Part shown: positions 1 through 10,186 of the stretch, in pieces
How positions within the stretch are numbered: position 1 is the stretch's first letter
Layout of the letters: each line of letters starts with the position of its first letter
Notes under the pieces: model-generated
The model's input: the letters and a program-made list of their open reading frames with translations, nothing else
The model's database searches: none
Told to the model about the DNA's origin: nothing
NCBI GenBank assembly: GCA_002692725.1
Contig: NZLU01000067.1
Span: 346,217-410,216 of the forward strand
Source: Ponticaulis sp.
GTDB taxonomy: Bacteria; Pseudomonadota; Alphaproteobacteria; Caulobacterales; Hyphomonadaceae
Reading direction: 5' to 3'
Length of the DNA: 64,000 nt
Translations under genes and position numbers: made by a program

Positions 1-385
1 GGTGGCCACCTTCATACTGAGACAGCTGATAGCCATAGCTCAGCAGGGACTGAAACCGCGTCGGCGTGCCATCGCTCAATCGGCCTCGGGGCGGGTTTCC
101 ACACAGCCCGGACCAGCACTGGCTCAGCGCAAAGCGCGTCAGGCTGTCGGTCGCGCCCTTGGCGTTCCGGTCCATCCAATAATGAATCGCATAGGCCCGT
201 AGTGGCGCCATAGCGTCTGAAAATTCCATCTCCTTCACACGCTGGTCGACATCCGAACGCGCCGCGCGGAAGGCCGTTTCCAGCGCCTCACCCTTCAAGC
301 AGGCATTTTGGGCGCTGGCTGCAAAGCTCCCCGACAGCGCCAATCCCAAAAGACTGGCGGCAATGGCTTTTACGACTAAACGCAT
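1..385 (-). CDS. Secreted protein of unknown function (3' end outside window)
   Basis: The frame is open from an ATG at 385 down to the window edge, so only the N-terminal 128 or so residues are visible. They begin with a signal peptide (MRLVVKAIAASLLGLALSGS, then a small-residue region ending SAQ-NA). The mature part has cysteines near residues 29 and 86-91 and no motif I recognise. A GGA Shine-Dalgarno core lies about 8 bases before the ATG. The product is probably periplasmic; function is unknown. Confidence 0.7.
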   Translation of the reverse strand, partial: MRLVVKAIAASLLGLALSGSFAASAQNACLKGEALETAFRAARSDVDQRVKEMEFSDAMAPLRAYAIHYWMDRNAKGATDSLTRFALSQCWSGLCGNPPRGRLSDGTPTRFQSLLSYGYQLSQYEGGH

Positions 386-588
386 TCAATTTTCCAATAT
401 AAATCAATCTTCTAACGTCTATACGCCATGAAATTGCAATTTCCTCTACCCTGTTCAGCAGATACGGCCCGAAAAACGCTGGCTTTTTACGAAATCGCGA
501 TATCGCCATGATCCAGCCGTTATTGTCCGTTCATCTTTCAAAGACTAGGCTGATGACAAATTCATCAGTGATTACAAAGGGTGGGCAT

Positions 589-1017
589 ATGAAACCGATA
601 CACGCCATCTGTCTCGCAACCGGAGCGCTATCGCTCGGCGCATGCACAACTGCGGACCTCAACGCTTTTGCAGAAGGCATGGCGCAGGCTCAGTATAACA
701 GCCCGCTCTATGGCAACACTTATTCGCCTTATGGCACCAACCGGTATGGCAATAACAACACTCTCTGGGTCGGATATAACCAATGTCGGCATACCGGCAG
801 CTTTTATCAGTGCGACACCAATGGCGATGGCTATTCCGACAGTTATGGCAATACGGATGATGGCAGCTACAGCTCATCTCATTTGCGCGTGAACGGCCGG
901 GGTGAGGGCTTCACCCGGGGCGAAAATGGCGAATGGGTACGGAACCGCGCCTATGACACCTCAGACCGGGACGATCATCATCGCCATCACCGCCGCAACC
1001 GGCACGACCATGACTGA
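589..1017 (+). CDS. Small lipoprotein, Tyr/Asn/Gly-rich with His-rich tail
   Basis: The frame is open from 508, but I start at the ATG at 589 because AAAGGGTGGG precedes it and the protein then begins with a lipoprotein signal (lipobox LSLGAC). The mature chain of about 120 residues is low in complexity, rich in Tyr, Asn and Gly, and ends in a cluster of alternating His, Arg and Asp residues that could bind metal. No known domain is visible. It is probably anchored in the outer or inner membrane. Confidence 0.7.
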   Translation: MKPIHAICLATGALSLGACTTADLNAFAEGMAQAQYNSPLYGNTYSPYGTNRYGNNNTLWVGYNQCRHTGSFYQCDTNGDGYSDSYGNTDDGSYSSSHLRVNGRGEGFTRGENGEWVRNRAYDTSDRDDHHRHHRRNRHDHD

Positions 1018-1084
1018 CGCGCTTGTGAGTTTCGCCTGACCGCGAACCTGGCCTATACTGCGCCGGTTACAGACAGGAAGTCTC

Positions 1085-1525
1085 ATGTCCTTACGCCGTT
1101 CGGTACTTCTGCTTATGGCCGCCATGATGGGCCTTGCCGCTCATGCCGGGCCGAAAATCACCTCGCTAAGCGATGGCGACAGACTGACCATTGAGTACAT
1201 GACCACGGGCTGTTTCCACTTCATGGAATCCGATCTCGTCATCACTGATGGGCAGATCCATGTCGACGATATGAAAACATTGGCGCTGACCCCTGAATTG
1301 GCCGCCGGGCTCGAAACCTATTTTGAACTTCTGGACGACCAGCCGCTCGGAGCGTGCACCACAACCGATTCGATCACCGTCAGGCTGCGCCGCGCCGATG
1401 GCAGTTCCGAGAGTTGGGATTATCTGGATGCCCGATGCATATTCGTGCCCGAGGATCTGGCAGAAGCCTCGTCCGAACAAGGTGTCTCCATCAGCTATCT
1501 GCTCGAAGAAATCTATCCGAGCTAA
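1085..1525 (+). CDS. Secreted hypothetical protein
   Basis: This encodes 146 residues with an N-terminal signal peptide and a likely cleavage after AHA near residue 22. AGGAAG stands a few bases before the ATG. The mature part contains four cysteines that could form disulfides and an acidic C-terminus. It resembles small periplasmic proteins of unknown function. It lies 27 bases before the monooxygenase gene and may be co-transcribed with it. Confidence 0.65.
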   Translation: MSLRRSVLLLMAAMMGLAAHAGPKITSLSDGDRLTIEYMTTGCFHFMESDLVITDGQIHVDDMKTLALTPELAAGLETYFELLDDQPLGACTTTDSITVRLRRADGSSESWDYLDARCIFVPEDLAEASSEQGVSISYLLEEIYPS

Positions 1526-1552
1526 AGCCAGACGGGGTCGGGTAAGCCGCTG

Positions 1553-2761
1553 ATGTCATCCGCTCCTCCGCTTTCAATCGCCATAGGTGGCGCTGGCATT
1601 GGCGGGCTGGCCGCTGCCATACTGCTCGCCCGCGATGGCCACAAGGTCACCCTTTATGACCGGTTTGATCAGCCCGAACCCGTTGGCTCGGGACTCATGC
1701 TGCAATCCACCGGTCTTGCCGTCCTGAACGCGCTCGGCCTGTCTGCCCAGATTGAGGCGTGCAGCACACGGATCAATCGTCTGTTTGGGCGAACCCAGCC
1801 CTCCGGTCGAACGGTGCTGGACGTGCGCTTTGCCGCCCTGAAAGAGACGTTACAGGCGCGCGGCATTCAGAGGTCTGCCCTGTTCAACGCGCTCTTCTCG
1901 CTGGCTCAAAACGAAGACATCAGTTTTGAACCGCGCTCAGAAATCTCGAATGCCGCTCCCGATGGCGGCATGTTTCTCTTTGAAAACGGCAGCAATTCGC
2001 CGGAGTTTGATCTCCTGATCGATGCGCTGGGCGCACGCTCCCCCCTGTCGAGCCATCCAACCAAAGAGCTCCCCTTCGGGGCACTTTGGGCGACAATACC
2101 CTGGCCGGATGAACCTGGCTTTCTGAATGATGCGCTGGAGCAGCGCTATCGCGCCGCCCGGCAGATGACGGGGCTCATGCCCTCAGGCGCGCCAGATCCA
2201 GCCACGCCACCGACAGCAACCTATTTCTGGTCGATCGAAGGCCACGCTTATGACGCCTGGAAAGCCGGCGGTCTTGCCGCCTGGCAGGAAGATGCCATCG
2301 CGCTCTGGCCGGAAACGGCGTCGATCGTTGAACGCCTTTCGGTCGATCAACTTATCTTTGCCCGTTATCGCCACCGCACACACGCAAAGCCGGTGACCGG
2401 CCGTCTCTTTCATCTGGGTGATAGCTGGCACGCCACCTCGCCACAGCTTGGACAGGGCGCGAATATGGCGCTTCTCGATGCCCTCGCACTCCGCAATGCC
2501 ATTCGCGTTGGCGGGCGGGATACAGGCCTGACGGGCCGAACCTATCGGGCGCTGCGCGTGACACATATCCGGCTTTATCAGGCGATGAGTTATCTGTTCA
2601 CGCCGGTCTACCAGTCGCACGCAACCACCATACCCTGGCTGCGGGACCATCTGGCCGCGCCCCTATCCCGCATCTGGCCGGCACCGCCCATACTGGCAGC
2701 GCTCGTCTCAGGCGCGTTCGGGTCACCGCTGAAAAAGCTGGGTTTGACCGCGGATCACTGA
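1553..2761 (+). CDS. FAD-dependent monooxygenase (PHBH/UbiH-like)
   Basis: The 402-residue product has the class A flavin monooxygenase layout. An N-terminal dinucleotide-binding motif GAGIGG is followed by an acidic strand end (LYDR), and the second FAD-binding motif GDSWHATSPQLGQGAN lies near residue 288. These enzymes use NAD(P)H and O2 to hydroxylate aromatic or related small molecules; the substrate cannot be read from sequence. Its last bases overlap the convergent gene at 2755. The family call is firm, the reaction is not known. Confidence 0.85.
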   Translation: MSSAPPLSIAIGGAGIGGLAAAILLARDGHKVTLYDRFDQPEPVGSGLMLQSTGLAVLNALGLSAQIEACSTRINRLFGRTQPSGRTVLDVRFAALKETLQARGIQRSALFNALFSLAQNEDISFEPRSEISNAAPDGGMFLFENGSNSPEFDLLIDALGARSPLSSHPTKELPFGALWATIPWPDEPGFLNDALEQRYRAARQMTGLMPSGAPDPATPPTATYFWSIEGHAYDAWKAGGLAAWQEDAIALWPETASIVERLSVDQLIFARYRHRTHAKPVTGRLFHLGDSWHATSPQLGQGANMALLDALALRNAIRVGGRDTGLTGRTYRALRVTHIRLYQAMSYLFTPVYQSHATTIPWLRDHLAAPLSRIWPAPPILAALVSGAFGSPLKKLGLTADH

Positions 2762-3357
2762 CCGAGCAATCGTCGCTTCTGAATCGCAGACAGAATGCTG
2801 TCAGCAGCTTCTTTCTCGTGCGGGCTTGTCGCTTCCCGATAAGCGATTTCCGCATATTTAAACGCGCGGTCATAACGGTTAGTCTGCTGATAAAGTTCGG
2901 CCAGCGTCAGCGATTGCGTCGCATCAGGCACGCCGCCAGCGTCCATCCAGTCTTCATAGGCGATCAGCGCATGCTCGGTATCGAATTCGCGGTATTGAAC
3001 GGCCAGTCGCAAAAACAGATCGCGCTCGTCACGCCCCTCAAAAACACCGGACGCAAGCACGCGGGTCAGTGCATTTGCCGCAAGTTCATGTTCGCTTTCG
3101 CGTTCATAGGCATGAGCGATCAGATTATCGAACAGTCCGATCTCATAACAATTCAGTTCCGCCGTCAGAAACGGGGATATTGTCTCGAGAATCCGGGCCG
3201 AACTCGCCCCGTCGTAAAACTCACTCGCAGCGGTCGCATAAACATCGCCACGTCCATTTTCGAAGTCCTGAAATTCACATCCACTGGCCGCAGCCACGCC
3301 CGCAACCGCGCTTATCGTAAACCAGAACGCACCCGCTAAACAGGTTTTCAACGCCAT
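2755..3357 (-). CDS. Exported TPR-like repeat protein
   Basis: The 200-residue product has an N-terminal hydrophobic signal (MALKTCLAGAFWFTISAVAG) and then helical pairs resembling tetratricopeptide repeats. Examples are the segments around LTLAELYQQTNRYDRAFKYA and the preceding LAVQYREFDTEHALIAYEDW, with the small/large residue spacing typical of TPR helices. Such proteins usually act as periplasmic scaffolds. The gene converges with the monooxygenase and overlaps its 3' end by 7 bases. Confidence 0.65.
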   Translation of the reverse strand: MALKTCLAGAFWFTISAVAGVAAASGCEFQDFENGRGDVYATAASEFYDGASSARILETISPFLTAELNCYEIGLFDNLIAHAYERESEHELAANALTRVLASGVFEGRDERDLFLRLAVQYREFDTEHALIAYEDWMDAGGVPDATQSLTLAELYQQTNRYDRAFKYAEIAYREATSPHEKEAADSILSAIQKRRLLGQ

Positions 3358-3438
3358 ACTCTACCCCGATCACCTTGTTTTTAAGGATCAAAGCCGGATA
3401 ATTTATGAAACACAAGTGTTCGATGATCTGGTTAACGC

Positions 3439-3942
3439 TCAGCGTTTAAAATCATATCGGTTCCGGACGAACCGTTCGCTGCCATCTTCCAGGATCACTT
3501 CTTTAGCCATAGAAAAGGCGTTTGAACCGATCCTGTAAATGCGCTCGCAGGTCGCAGGGCGGAAATCATCCTCACAGGAATCCCGGGTGATGATCACCAG
3601 ACTATTGCCCATTTCGGTTTGCAGCTGAATGGTTGCGCCGCCCAATTCGGTGCCGTCCTCAGACACGAAAAGCGCTTCACTCGAATTGGCCTCAGCCTCG
3701 CCAGGATACTTCATGCCAAACAGAATGCCGTCTTCAACCCGCTCAACCTCAGACAGCTCAACCGGAATCACTTCTTCATCATAAGGCGCTTCATAATTGC
3801 GATAGGTGAGCGTTCCGACCCAACCTTCGCCTTCCAGTACGGACAGCACATCAGGTGAAATGGTTTCGGATTCGGCACCTGCCGCCCCGCCCAGTCCGAG
3901 ACCGAAGACACAGCCAGCAATGATAAGAGATGAAAAACGCAT
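3439..3942 (-). CDS. Secreted hypothetical protein
   Basis: The frame stays open to 4290, but the ATG at 3942 is preceded by GGGAG at good spacing and starts a clear signal peptide (MRFSSLIIAGCVFGLGLGGA). The 167-residue product is acidic and probably beta-rich. It has two cysteines near residues 129 and 136 and no recognisable domain. It is likely periplasmic. Confidence 0.65.
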   Translation of the reverse strand: MRFSSLIIAGCVFGLGLGGAAGAESETISPDVLSVLEGEGWVGTLTYRNYEAPYDEEVIPVELSEVERVEDGILFGMKYPGEAEANSSEALFVSEDGTELGGATIQLQTEMGNSLVIITRDSCEDDFRPATCERIYRIGSNAFSMAKEVILEDGSERFVRNRYDFKR

Positions 3943-4111
3943 GAGAACTCCCGACACTTTCCATACCTTATAGCGCGCCTCACCCTGAAAGCGATTCCGA
4001 TGTGCAGTATTTCTGATCGACCTGTCGAGCAAATCCCCCCTTCTGTTCGTGTCACGCACTTGCGATAGAGGGGCATCCCGCCAGATCAGCGGACACGAAT
4101 GGAAAATGAAA

Positions 4112-4552
4112 ATGCAACAAGCCTGGATGTATAGTGTGATGGTTCTGGCAGGAATTGGCATTCCGGTTATGGCCGCCATGAATGCCGGCCTCGGCCTGCG
4201 CATTGGCCCGGCTGCCTCTGTTACAGCGCTATTGCTCGTTGGCGCTCTGGTGTCAGGCGTCATCACCCTGTTCACTGGCACACCAAGCATGCGGACACTG
4301 TTGGAAGCCCCGAGCTGGCTCTATCTCGGCGGCCTTGTGGTCGTCTTCTACATTCTGTCTATCACCGTGCTCGGCCCGCATATCGGCATCGGAACAGCCG
4401 TTCTATGCGTCCTGCTCGGACAAATCCTCAGCGCAGCACTGGTCGACCATTTCGGCTGGTTTGGCGCGCCAAAATCTCCTATTACCGTACAAAAGCTGAT
4501 AGGCCTTGCCTTCATGACGCTGGGCATCTGGCTGGCGAGACGGACTGACTGA
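4112..4552 (+). CDS. DMT-superfamily YdcZ/DUF606-type membrane protein
   Basis: The 146-residue product is almost entirely hydrophobic, with four to five membrane segments. It begins with the small-residue pattern seen in YdcZ proteins, where an early AALNAxLG-like turn is here AAMNAGLGLRIG. Members are half-sized relatives of drug/metabolite transporters. In-frame ATGs exist at 4049, 4106 and 4112; I prefer 4112 because GGAA lies 7 bases before it. The transported substrate is unknown. Confidence 0.7.
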   Translation: MQQAWMYSVMVLAGIGIPVMAAMNAGLGLRIGPAASVTALLLVGALVSGVITLFTGTPSMRTLLEAPSWLYLGGLVVVFYILSITVLGPHIGIGTAVLCVLLGQILSAALVDHFGWFGAPKSPITVQKLIGLAFMTLGIWLARRTD

Positions 4553-4558
4553 CACTTC

Positions 4559-5332
4559 ATGCGTACAATCTTCATCGGCGATGTTCACGGCATGCTCGAC
4601 ACGCTTGATGACCTTCTGGCTCAGCTTCAGCTCTCTAAGGGCGACCGGCTCATCTTTCTCGGTGACCTCATCGATAAGGGGCCCAACCAGATCGGCGTCT
4701 TGCGCCGCGTGATCGAGCTTCAATCCCGGCCCGATATCGACATCCAGCTCGTCTGCGGAAATCACGAAGACAAGCATATCCGATATCGCCGGAACCTCAC
4801 GCTCCGCCCGAAAGTGGCTCGGGAGCAGGCTGATAATTCGCCAGCGCTTGTCGCTTTTTCTGCGGAGGCCCACGATAAGGACTGGCACCTTCTGGAAAGC
4901 GCCCTGCCATTCATCAGGCTACCAGAATTCGGGCTTCTCGCGCTTCATGGCGGCATCCCGGGTGATATGGCAGAGCTTCCTGACGAAACCGAGTTTGAAA
5001 ACTCAACCGGCAAAGAACGCGACCGCATCGAAAAGATCTGGCGCACGCGCTTCATCGATCGCGATACAGGTCATTTCCTCGGCCTCGGCAAAGCGCTGCC
5101 CGGTGATCCCTTCTGGGCAGAGGTCTATGACGGGCGGTTTGGGCATGTAGTATTCGGTCATCAACCCTTTATGCACGGTCCTGCCCGTTACGCCTTTGCA
5201 ACCGGCATCGACACTGGCGCCGTCCATGGGGGGCAACTCACCGCGCTTGTGGTGCGTTCGGCAGACCGGACAGAAGACGAGTTTCTCCAGTCCGCCGGCT
5301 ACCCTTATTCGGTCGGACACCTGACGGACTAG
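4559..5332 (+). CDS. Metallophosphoesterase (PPP Ser/Thr phosphatase-like)
   Basis: The 257-residue product carries the calcineurin-like metal-binding motifs in order: GDVHG at residues 7-11, GDLIDKG near 35, GNHE near 68, and later His residues in the LALHGG and VVFGHQP contexts. These bind two metal ions and make the protein a phosphomonoesterase or diadenosine-tetraphosphatase-like enzyme. It starts 6 bases after the membrane protein gene and is probably co-transcribed. Its end overlaps the convergent chemoreceptor gene by 4 bases. Confidence 0.85.
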   Translation: MRTIFIGDVHGMLDTLDDLLAQLQLSKGDRLIFLGDLIDKGPNQIGVLRRVIELQSRPDIDIQLVCGNHEDKHIRYRRNLTLRPKVAREQADNSPALVAFSAEAHDKDWHLLESALPFIRLPEFGLLALHGGIPGDMAELPDETEFENSTGKERDRIEKIWRTRFIDRDTGHFLGLGKALPGDPFWAEVYDGRFGHVVFGHQPFMHGPARYAFATGIDTGAVHGGQLTALVVRSADRTEDEFLQSAGYPYSVGHLTD

Positions 5333-7263
5333 GCCGCGCGCATTTTTCTCAGGAATTCCTGTGTATCCGCCCGCAAGGCCTCAGCGCGTTCCGATAACGA
5401 ATTCGCTGCAGAATTCACCGCATTCACGCTCTCATCCGTGCGCTGTACCGACTGACTGAGGTTGGATACAGCCGTCGTCACGCTTTGCGTATCGCGTGCC
5501 GCAGCCGAAACCCCTTCAGAAATGTTTTGGGAGGCGGATTTTTGCTGATCCATGGATCTTACGATTTCGCTCGAGACGCGGGACATCCCGTCAATCGTCT
5601 TCGACACGCCCGCAATCGACTGTGACGCAGCGTCCACCCCGGACCGGATCGCGTCAATCCGTGCGCTGATGGTGTGGGTCGATTTTGCCACCTGATTGGC
5701 CAGCTGTTTCACTTCGCCCGCCACAACAGCAAACCCTTTGCCGGCCTCGCCTGCGCGGGATGCCTCAATGGTCGCATTCAGCGACAGAAGATTGGTCTGG
5801 TTGGCGATATCAGAAATGATCGACAGAACATCGAGGACTTCATCAGCGGCGCGGCTGAGGGTCCTCACCGTCTCATCGAGTTCACTCGTATCACGCACGG
5901 CTTTTTCGCCCATCTCGCTTGAACTTTGAAGCTGAGTGAGAATGCTGGCGATTGATTGTGATAGCTCTTCAGTTGCGGACGAGACGATCTTGGTCGACTC
6001 CGCCGTTCGCTCAGAAGACTTTTGAGCCGTTTCCGCTTCGACGAATGAGGCGTCCGCCTCTGTCTTCAGCATGGCAGACGTTTGCGCAAGCTCGCCCGAT
6101 GTATTCACAATGGCAACAATCAGCCCGCCAAGCTTTTCTTCAAGCTCATTCAGAAAATTCTCACGGTCGCGCTGGCGTTCTTCGCGTTGTCGGCTTTCCC
6201 TTGCAGCCGCCTCATCTCGGAGCCGTTCCGCCTCCATCTGAGTTTGCCGGAACACACTGAGCGCGTCTTGCATATCTTCGATTTCATTCCGACCTGTCTT
6301 GCGTCGGCCCGACTGGCCTGAAGACAAAGCATACATGCTCTCGGCAATGTTCCGGATCGGGCGCGAAATCGAATTGCCCAACAGCCAGGCCAGAACTCCG
6401 CACACCAGTGCCAGAATGAGTGTTGCAAACGCCGCAATGATCAAGGCACGCTGATTTGTGTCGATCTGATATTGAGAAAACAGTGTGGCCTCGTAGACAA
6501 GCGCATCAATGTATCCGTTCAATTCTTCAGCCACATGGTCATAGCGTTCGAGCATCAGGTCTTGGGACTCCTGCAGCTCCAATCGAAGGCTGGCCCAGGT
6601 TTTAAAATCGCTTTCATAGGACGAAATCAGCCGCATAAGCTCGGCTTGATCGGCATCTGAATAGCCATAGCCCGGCAAAAGAGTCTTGAATTCGCTGACC
6701 CGTGCTGACAGGCGGTCGACATACTTCTGATCGACCCGCATCATGAAATCCTTTTCATGACGGCGCATCATGAGCATTTTTACCGTCAGGGTCTCATTTT
6801 CAAAACCCTCCAGACGGGATTCGACATTGTGCACGGCATCACGCAGCCGCCCTTCCAGGCCACTATCCTGATCCAGACCGAGCCGCTGGCGTAATTCAAA
6901 CACGGACTGGGTGACATCGATAAAGGCTTGCGCGTCCTGATCGATCTGACCCGGCTCGATCGCCGCGTCAGTCCTTTTCAGCTCACTCATCGGTGCGTGA
7001 AACCTATCCGCATCATTCTGGAAACGCTCCGCCAGCGCGAGATCCCGTTGCTCCAGAAACTCAAGTGCCGCCAGCTTCATATGAGACAGGTGAGCAAGCG
7101 CAGTCTGTGACGTCACGGCCGACTCTGAAAGTTCTGACTGTCGGGCTTGTAATGATCGTTCGATCTGACCAGAAATAACAAAGATCAAAGTCAGCGTGAT
7201 CATCGCAACAATCGCGAGACTTGCAAGCAAACGCACCCGTGCCTGAATGGACCAGTTTGGCAT
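5329..7263 (-). CDS. Methyl-accepting chemotaxis protein with HAMP domain
   Basis: I start at the ATG at 7263, giving 644 residues; an upstream start at 7362 would prepend a tail that does not fit the TM topology. A membrane helix near residues 12-32 is followed by a long helical periplasmic sensor, then a second helix near 275-298. A HAMP domain beginning GNSISRPI and a signalling hairpin complete it. The tip contains the hallmark [18 protein letters not shown], followed by [13 protein letters not shown]. The receptor would signal to CheA/CheW. No ligand is apparent. Confidence 0.9.
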   Translation of the reverse strand: MPNWSIQARVRLLASLAIVAMITLTLIFVISGQIERSLQARQSELSESAVTSQTALAHLSHMKLAALEFLEQRDLALAERFQNDADRFHAPMSELKRTDAAIEPGQIDQDAQAFIDVTQSVFELRQRLGLDQDSGLEGRLRDAVHNVESRLEGFENETLTVKMLMMRRHEKDFMMRVDQKYVDRLSARVSEFKTLLPGYGYSDADQAELMRLISSYESDFKTWASLRLELQESQDLMLERYDHVAEELNGYIDALVYEATLFSQYQIDTNQRALIIAAFATLILALVCGVLAWLLGNSISRPIRNIAESMYALSSGQSGRRKTGRNEIEDMQDALSVFRQTQMEAERLRDEAAARESRQREERQRDRENFLNELEEKLGGLIVAIVNTSGELAQTSAMLKTEADASFVEAETAQKSSERTAESTKIVSSATEELSQSIASILTQLQSSSEMGEKAVRDTSELDETVRTLSRAADEVLDVLSIISDIANQTNLLSLNATIEASRAGEAGKGFAVVAGEVKQLANQVAKSTHTISARIDAIRSGVDAASQSIAGVSKTIDGMSRVSSEIVRSMDQQKSASQNISEGVSAAARDTQSVTTAVSNLSQSVQRTDESVNAVNSAANSLSERAEALRADTQEFLRKMRAA

Positions 7264-7395
7264 AGAAAAACAAACCCCAAAATTTCTATTTAGGGTCACA
7301 TAACACACGCATTGTAACTTATAATTTAACGCGTTTAGTGGTTTTGTTGATTTTTGGCTCACGGGCCCAGAATAATCAGCCTCTAGAGCTCGGTA

Positions 7396-7428
7396 TACTC
7401 AATATAACTAATATTAAAATATTGAGTA
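7396..7428. repeat. AT-rich perfect 10-bp inverted repeat
   Basis: TACTCAATAT at 7396-7405 is mirrored exactly by ATATTGAGTA at 7419-7428 across a 13-base AT-rich spacer. It lies in the gap upstream of the chemoreceptor gene and downstream of the DUF3137 gene, both on the minus strand. It could be a regulator binding site for the chemoreceptor or a weak terminator. No T-run follows on the minus strand, which argues against a classical terminator. Confidence 0.5.
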
Positions 7429-7482
7429 CTTACTTTACTTTGTTAATCGAAAATATTTAAACGCGCGTGAACGCGATCACAC

Positions 7483-8607
7483 TCATTTGTATACCATGAA
7501 AGCATGGGACATCTCGTCGACCAGCTCCATAAGCTCGACAATATCTTCAAACGTCTTGCGGATGGACTGCGTATCCCAGTGCGCACTCTGAAGATCAATC
7601 AGATTGAACCTGTTCTCACCAACAATGTCGAATACCAGCTGATCGTCGCGCGCCACGGCTCGAAATGCCTCGCCATGGGCCAGCGCAAGGACGCGCTCGA
7701 TCACAGCCGGATTAAAGATCGTCCGCGCTTCGACCTGATCGGTACTCCGCAGGCGGAAATGATCGTTGAACGTCTCCGGAACGACATGAACATCGGAGAA
7801 GGCTTTTGAATCTTCCGCCCGAGGCCAGGGTGTTTTACGTGATCGTAAATGCGTCACACCATTTAATCTGTGTGGTGCCCTCAGAAGCAATAACAGATGA
7901 TACCGATCCGGCGCTTCATCGACGGTTTCAATCCACTCAAACGCTGAAAATCCAATGCCGGAGCGCTCGCCTTCGAAGCCATCTTCAAAGCTCTGCCCCA
8001 TTGCGGTCTGGCGATAATAGCGCTCCTTGTCCTTTTCATTACCCAGAACTACTGCATCCGGGGCAAGCAGCCCGCTCTTCGTTGCGGCATCCACGGCTTC
8101 ATCCAGCCCGCCATGCTGGTCCAGCATCTCGACCATTTCGCCGAATTTTTTCGGCATCAGCCTGAACTTCGCCAGCATCTTGAAATGCTCCGGCGCGCCG
8201 CCAGGCGTAGGCACATAAACAAGTTGAAGATGATCAGCGATGGACTTCAGCGCTGCAGCCCGCGCCATAAAATTGCCTTGCGCACGGAACAGCACTTTCA
8301 TCAGGGTTTCGCGCCGCAAAAACGCGGTCAGTGCCATTGTGCCCAGGAACACAACTGGAAAGAGAACAAATTTCAGGACAATGCCCCACCAGTCATCCGG
8401 GACAAAAATTGCGAAGACAAAGAAGAATATGCCGAAGGAAAAAAAGCCGATCGTGAAGGAACGTTGGAGCGATTTCAGTGCTTTCTTCTGGTCCGCACTG
8501 TCTCCTTCTTCCGTCATCTCCTCCAACTGAGGCACGATCTCGCGATCACTGAATCCCTCTAGCCCGGTGCGTCCAAGTCGTTGATCGATTTCTGCCCAGC
8601 TCAGCAT
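7483..8607 (-). CDS. DUF3137-like membrane protein
   Basis: The start at 8607 (MLSWAEIDQ) has AAGGA five bases upstream; the longer frame to 8724 lacks this. The 374-residue product has a cytoplasmic N-terminus of about 45 residues and two closely spaced membrane helices (about residues 48-95). A large soluble domain follows, predicted alpha/beta, with a conserved-looking IFNPAVIERVLALA segment. This layout fits DUF3137 family proteins, whose function is unknown. Confidence 0.6.
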   Translation of the reverse strand: MLSWAEIDQRLGRTGLEGFSDREIVPQLEEMTEEGDSADQKKALKSLQRSFTIGFFSFGIFFFVFAIFVPDDWWGIVLKFVLFPVVFLGTMALTAFLRRETLMKVLFRAQGNFMARAAALKSIADHLQLVYVPTPGGAPEHFKMLAKFRLMPKKFGEMVEMLDQHGGLDEAVDAATKSGLLAPDAVVLGNEKDKERYYRQTAMGQSFEDGFEGERSGIGFSAFEWIETVDEAPDRYHLLLLLRAPHRLNGVTHLRSRKTPWPRAEDSKAFSDVHVVPETFNDHFRLRSTDQVEARTIFNPAVIERVLALAHGEAFRAVARDDQLVFDIVGENRFNLIDLQSAHWDTQSIRKTFEDIVELMELVDEMSHAFMVYK

Positions 8608-8722
8608 GTTGTTCCTTGCGCGGCCCCCTGAAACGCTTACCCTCTCATACAATTCCACCACCCGGCTTGCGAGGCAATATCGAAGCGGGCGGACAGAGAA
8701 CAGGAACTGGGGAGAAACCATC

Positions 8723-9442
8723 ATGACCGCATTGCGCCTGAGGCAATTGGTTATCGCAACGGATCACATGGAGCATGCAGATACGCTTCAGCGCATTCTC
8801 GCACTGGGCGCGCCTTATGTTGACCCGGGCGTCCGGCAATTCGGGCTGACCAATGCTGTTTATGCAATAGGAGATCAATTCCTGGAATTTGTGATCCCCA
8901 CCCAGGCGGATGCTCCGGCCAGCCGATTTATCAAGCGGTTCGGTGTGGGCGGTTATATGGCGATCTTTCAGGTGCCTGACATCGCAGTCGCCCGTACGCG
9001 CGTCGACACGTTTGGCTATCGCCGTATCTGGAATGCAGACTTCCCCGAAATCGCAGCGAGTCATATTCACCCGGCCGACCTCGGCGGTGCCATCGTGTCA
9101 TTTGACGAGCCAAAGCCGCCGGAAAGCTGGAAATGGGGCGGGCCCGACTGGCAGAAAAATTCCATTGAGGGACGTTTGACCGGTGCCGAGTTGACGTCTC
9201 CCGATCCGGCTCAGCTGGCGACCAAATGGGCTGGCGCGCTTGGGGCAGAAAAAATATCTCCAACGGAATTTGAAACTCAGGATGGCCCCATCCGTTGCAT
9301 CGACGGAGCGGGCGAGAAACTGACGGCCTTCTCACTCAGCATAGATGACCGGGCGGACACACTTAACGCCGCCAGTGATGAAGGATGCCTGATGACGGAA
9401 AAGGGTTTCAAGCTGGCTGGCGTCGAGTTTCAGCTGGAATAG
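8723..9442 (+). CDS. Glyoxalase-like (VOC family) domain protein
   Basis: The 239-residue product begins LRQLVIATDHMEHADTLQRI, which matches the opening strand and helix of a vicinal-oxygen-chelate fold. A second half repeats the pattern (GRLTGAELTSPDPAQLATKW). The arrangement fits the glyoxalase-like domain 3 group. The ATG at 8723 has GGGGAGA upstream. The gene is divergent from the DUF3137 gene with a short shared promoter region. The substrate is unknown. Confidence 0.7.
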   Translation: MTALRLRQLVIATDHMEHADTLQRILALGAPYVDPGVRQFGLTNAVYAIGDQFLEFVIPTQADAPASRFIKRFGVGGYMAIFQVPDIAVARTRVDTFGYRRIWNADFPEIAASHIHPADLGGAIVSFDEPKPPESWKWGGPDWQKNSIEGRLTGAELTSPDPAQLATKWAGALGAEKISPTEFETQDGPIRCIDGAGEKLTAFSLSIDDRADTLNAASDEGCLMTEKGFKLAGVEFQLE

Positions 9443-9520
9443 AAAACTCAGCTGATTTCGTCTCTGCCCTTTTCTCGCCGCTCACAGAGCCTAGGTTAAC
9501 TTAGATTAAGGGAGAGACTG

Positions 9521-10186
9521 ATGATAACCGTGCACCATTTGGAAAACTCGCGGTCGCTCCGCATTCTCTGGCTACTCGAAGAATTAGGCGCTGACTTTCA
9601 GGTCAAAACCTATAAGCGCAATCCGAAAACCAATCTTGCGCCAGAGGATTACAAAGCCCTGCATCCACTTGGCAAAGCCCCGGTCGTGACAGATGGCGAT
9701 ATCACGCTCGCCGAGACCGGCGCCATCGTCGAATACTTTCTCGACAAATTTCCGAATTCAACTTTGCGACCACACATCGGAACGCCAGAACGGATCCCCT
9801 ATCAATACTGGATGCATGCCTCGGAAGGCAGTTTGATGAGCTTGCTCGTTCTGGGGCTTTTCCTCACACGTATGGAAACCGCACCGCCATTCCCCATCAA
9901 ACAGGCGGTCCAGATCGTGACCAAGAAGATTCGCGGCTTTTACCACACGCCGTCCCTCACCAGCATGTATGAGTATATGAATGCTGAACTCAGCCAGCGT
10001 ACATGGTTCGCCGGGGCGACACTGACCGGCGCTGACATCATGATGAGTTACCCCGTCGAGGCGGCGGCTGGTCGTGCCGGTCTGGACGACCGCTATCCCA
10101 ATATCCTGGCCTGGCTCGAACGCGTACAAGCGCTGCCCGCCTATCAGCGCGCCGTCGAAACCGGTGGCGCGCTCGAGGCGATGTAG
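9521..10186 (+). CDS. Glutathione S-transferase family protein
   Basis: The 221-residue product has a thioredoxin-like N-terminal GST domain (ITVHHLENSRSLRILWLLEE, then KAPVVTDGD and the glutathione-binding ETGAIVEY) and an all-helical C-terminal half with the TGADIMMSYP signature. A serine in the NSRS segment may be the catalytic residue. GGGAGAG precedes the ATG. GSTs conjugate glutathione to electrophiles or act as peroxidases in the cytosol. It ends one base before the convergent SDR gene. Confidence 0.9.
   Translation: MITVHHLENSRSLRILWLLEELGADFQVKTYKRNPKTNLAPEDYKALHPLGKAPVVTDGDITLAETGAIVEYFLDKFPNSTLRPHIGTPERIPYQYWMHASEGSLMSLLVLGLFLTRMETAPPFPIKQAVQIVTKKIRGFYHTPSLTSMYEYMNAELSQRTWFAGATLTGADIMMSYPVEAAAGRAGLDDRYPNILAWLERVQALPAYQRAVETGGALEAM

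Noticed and set aside
2..202. Open frame on the plus strand at the window start
   Set aside because: It is the shadow of the minus-strand secreted protein, which has a signal peptide and a ribosome site at 385.
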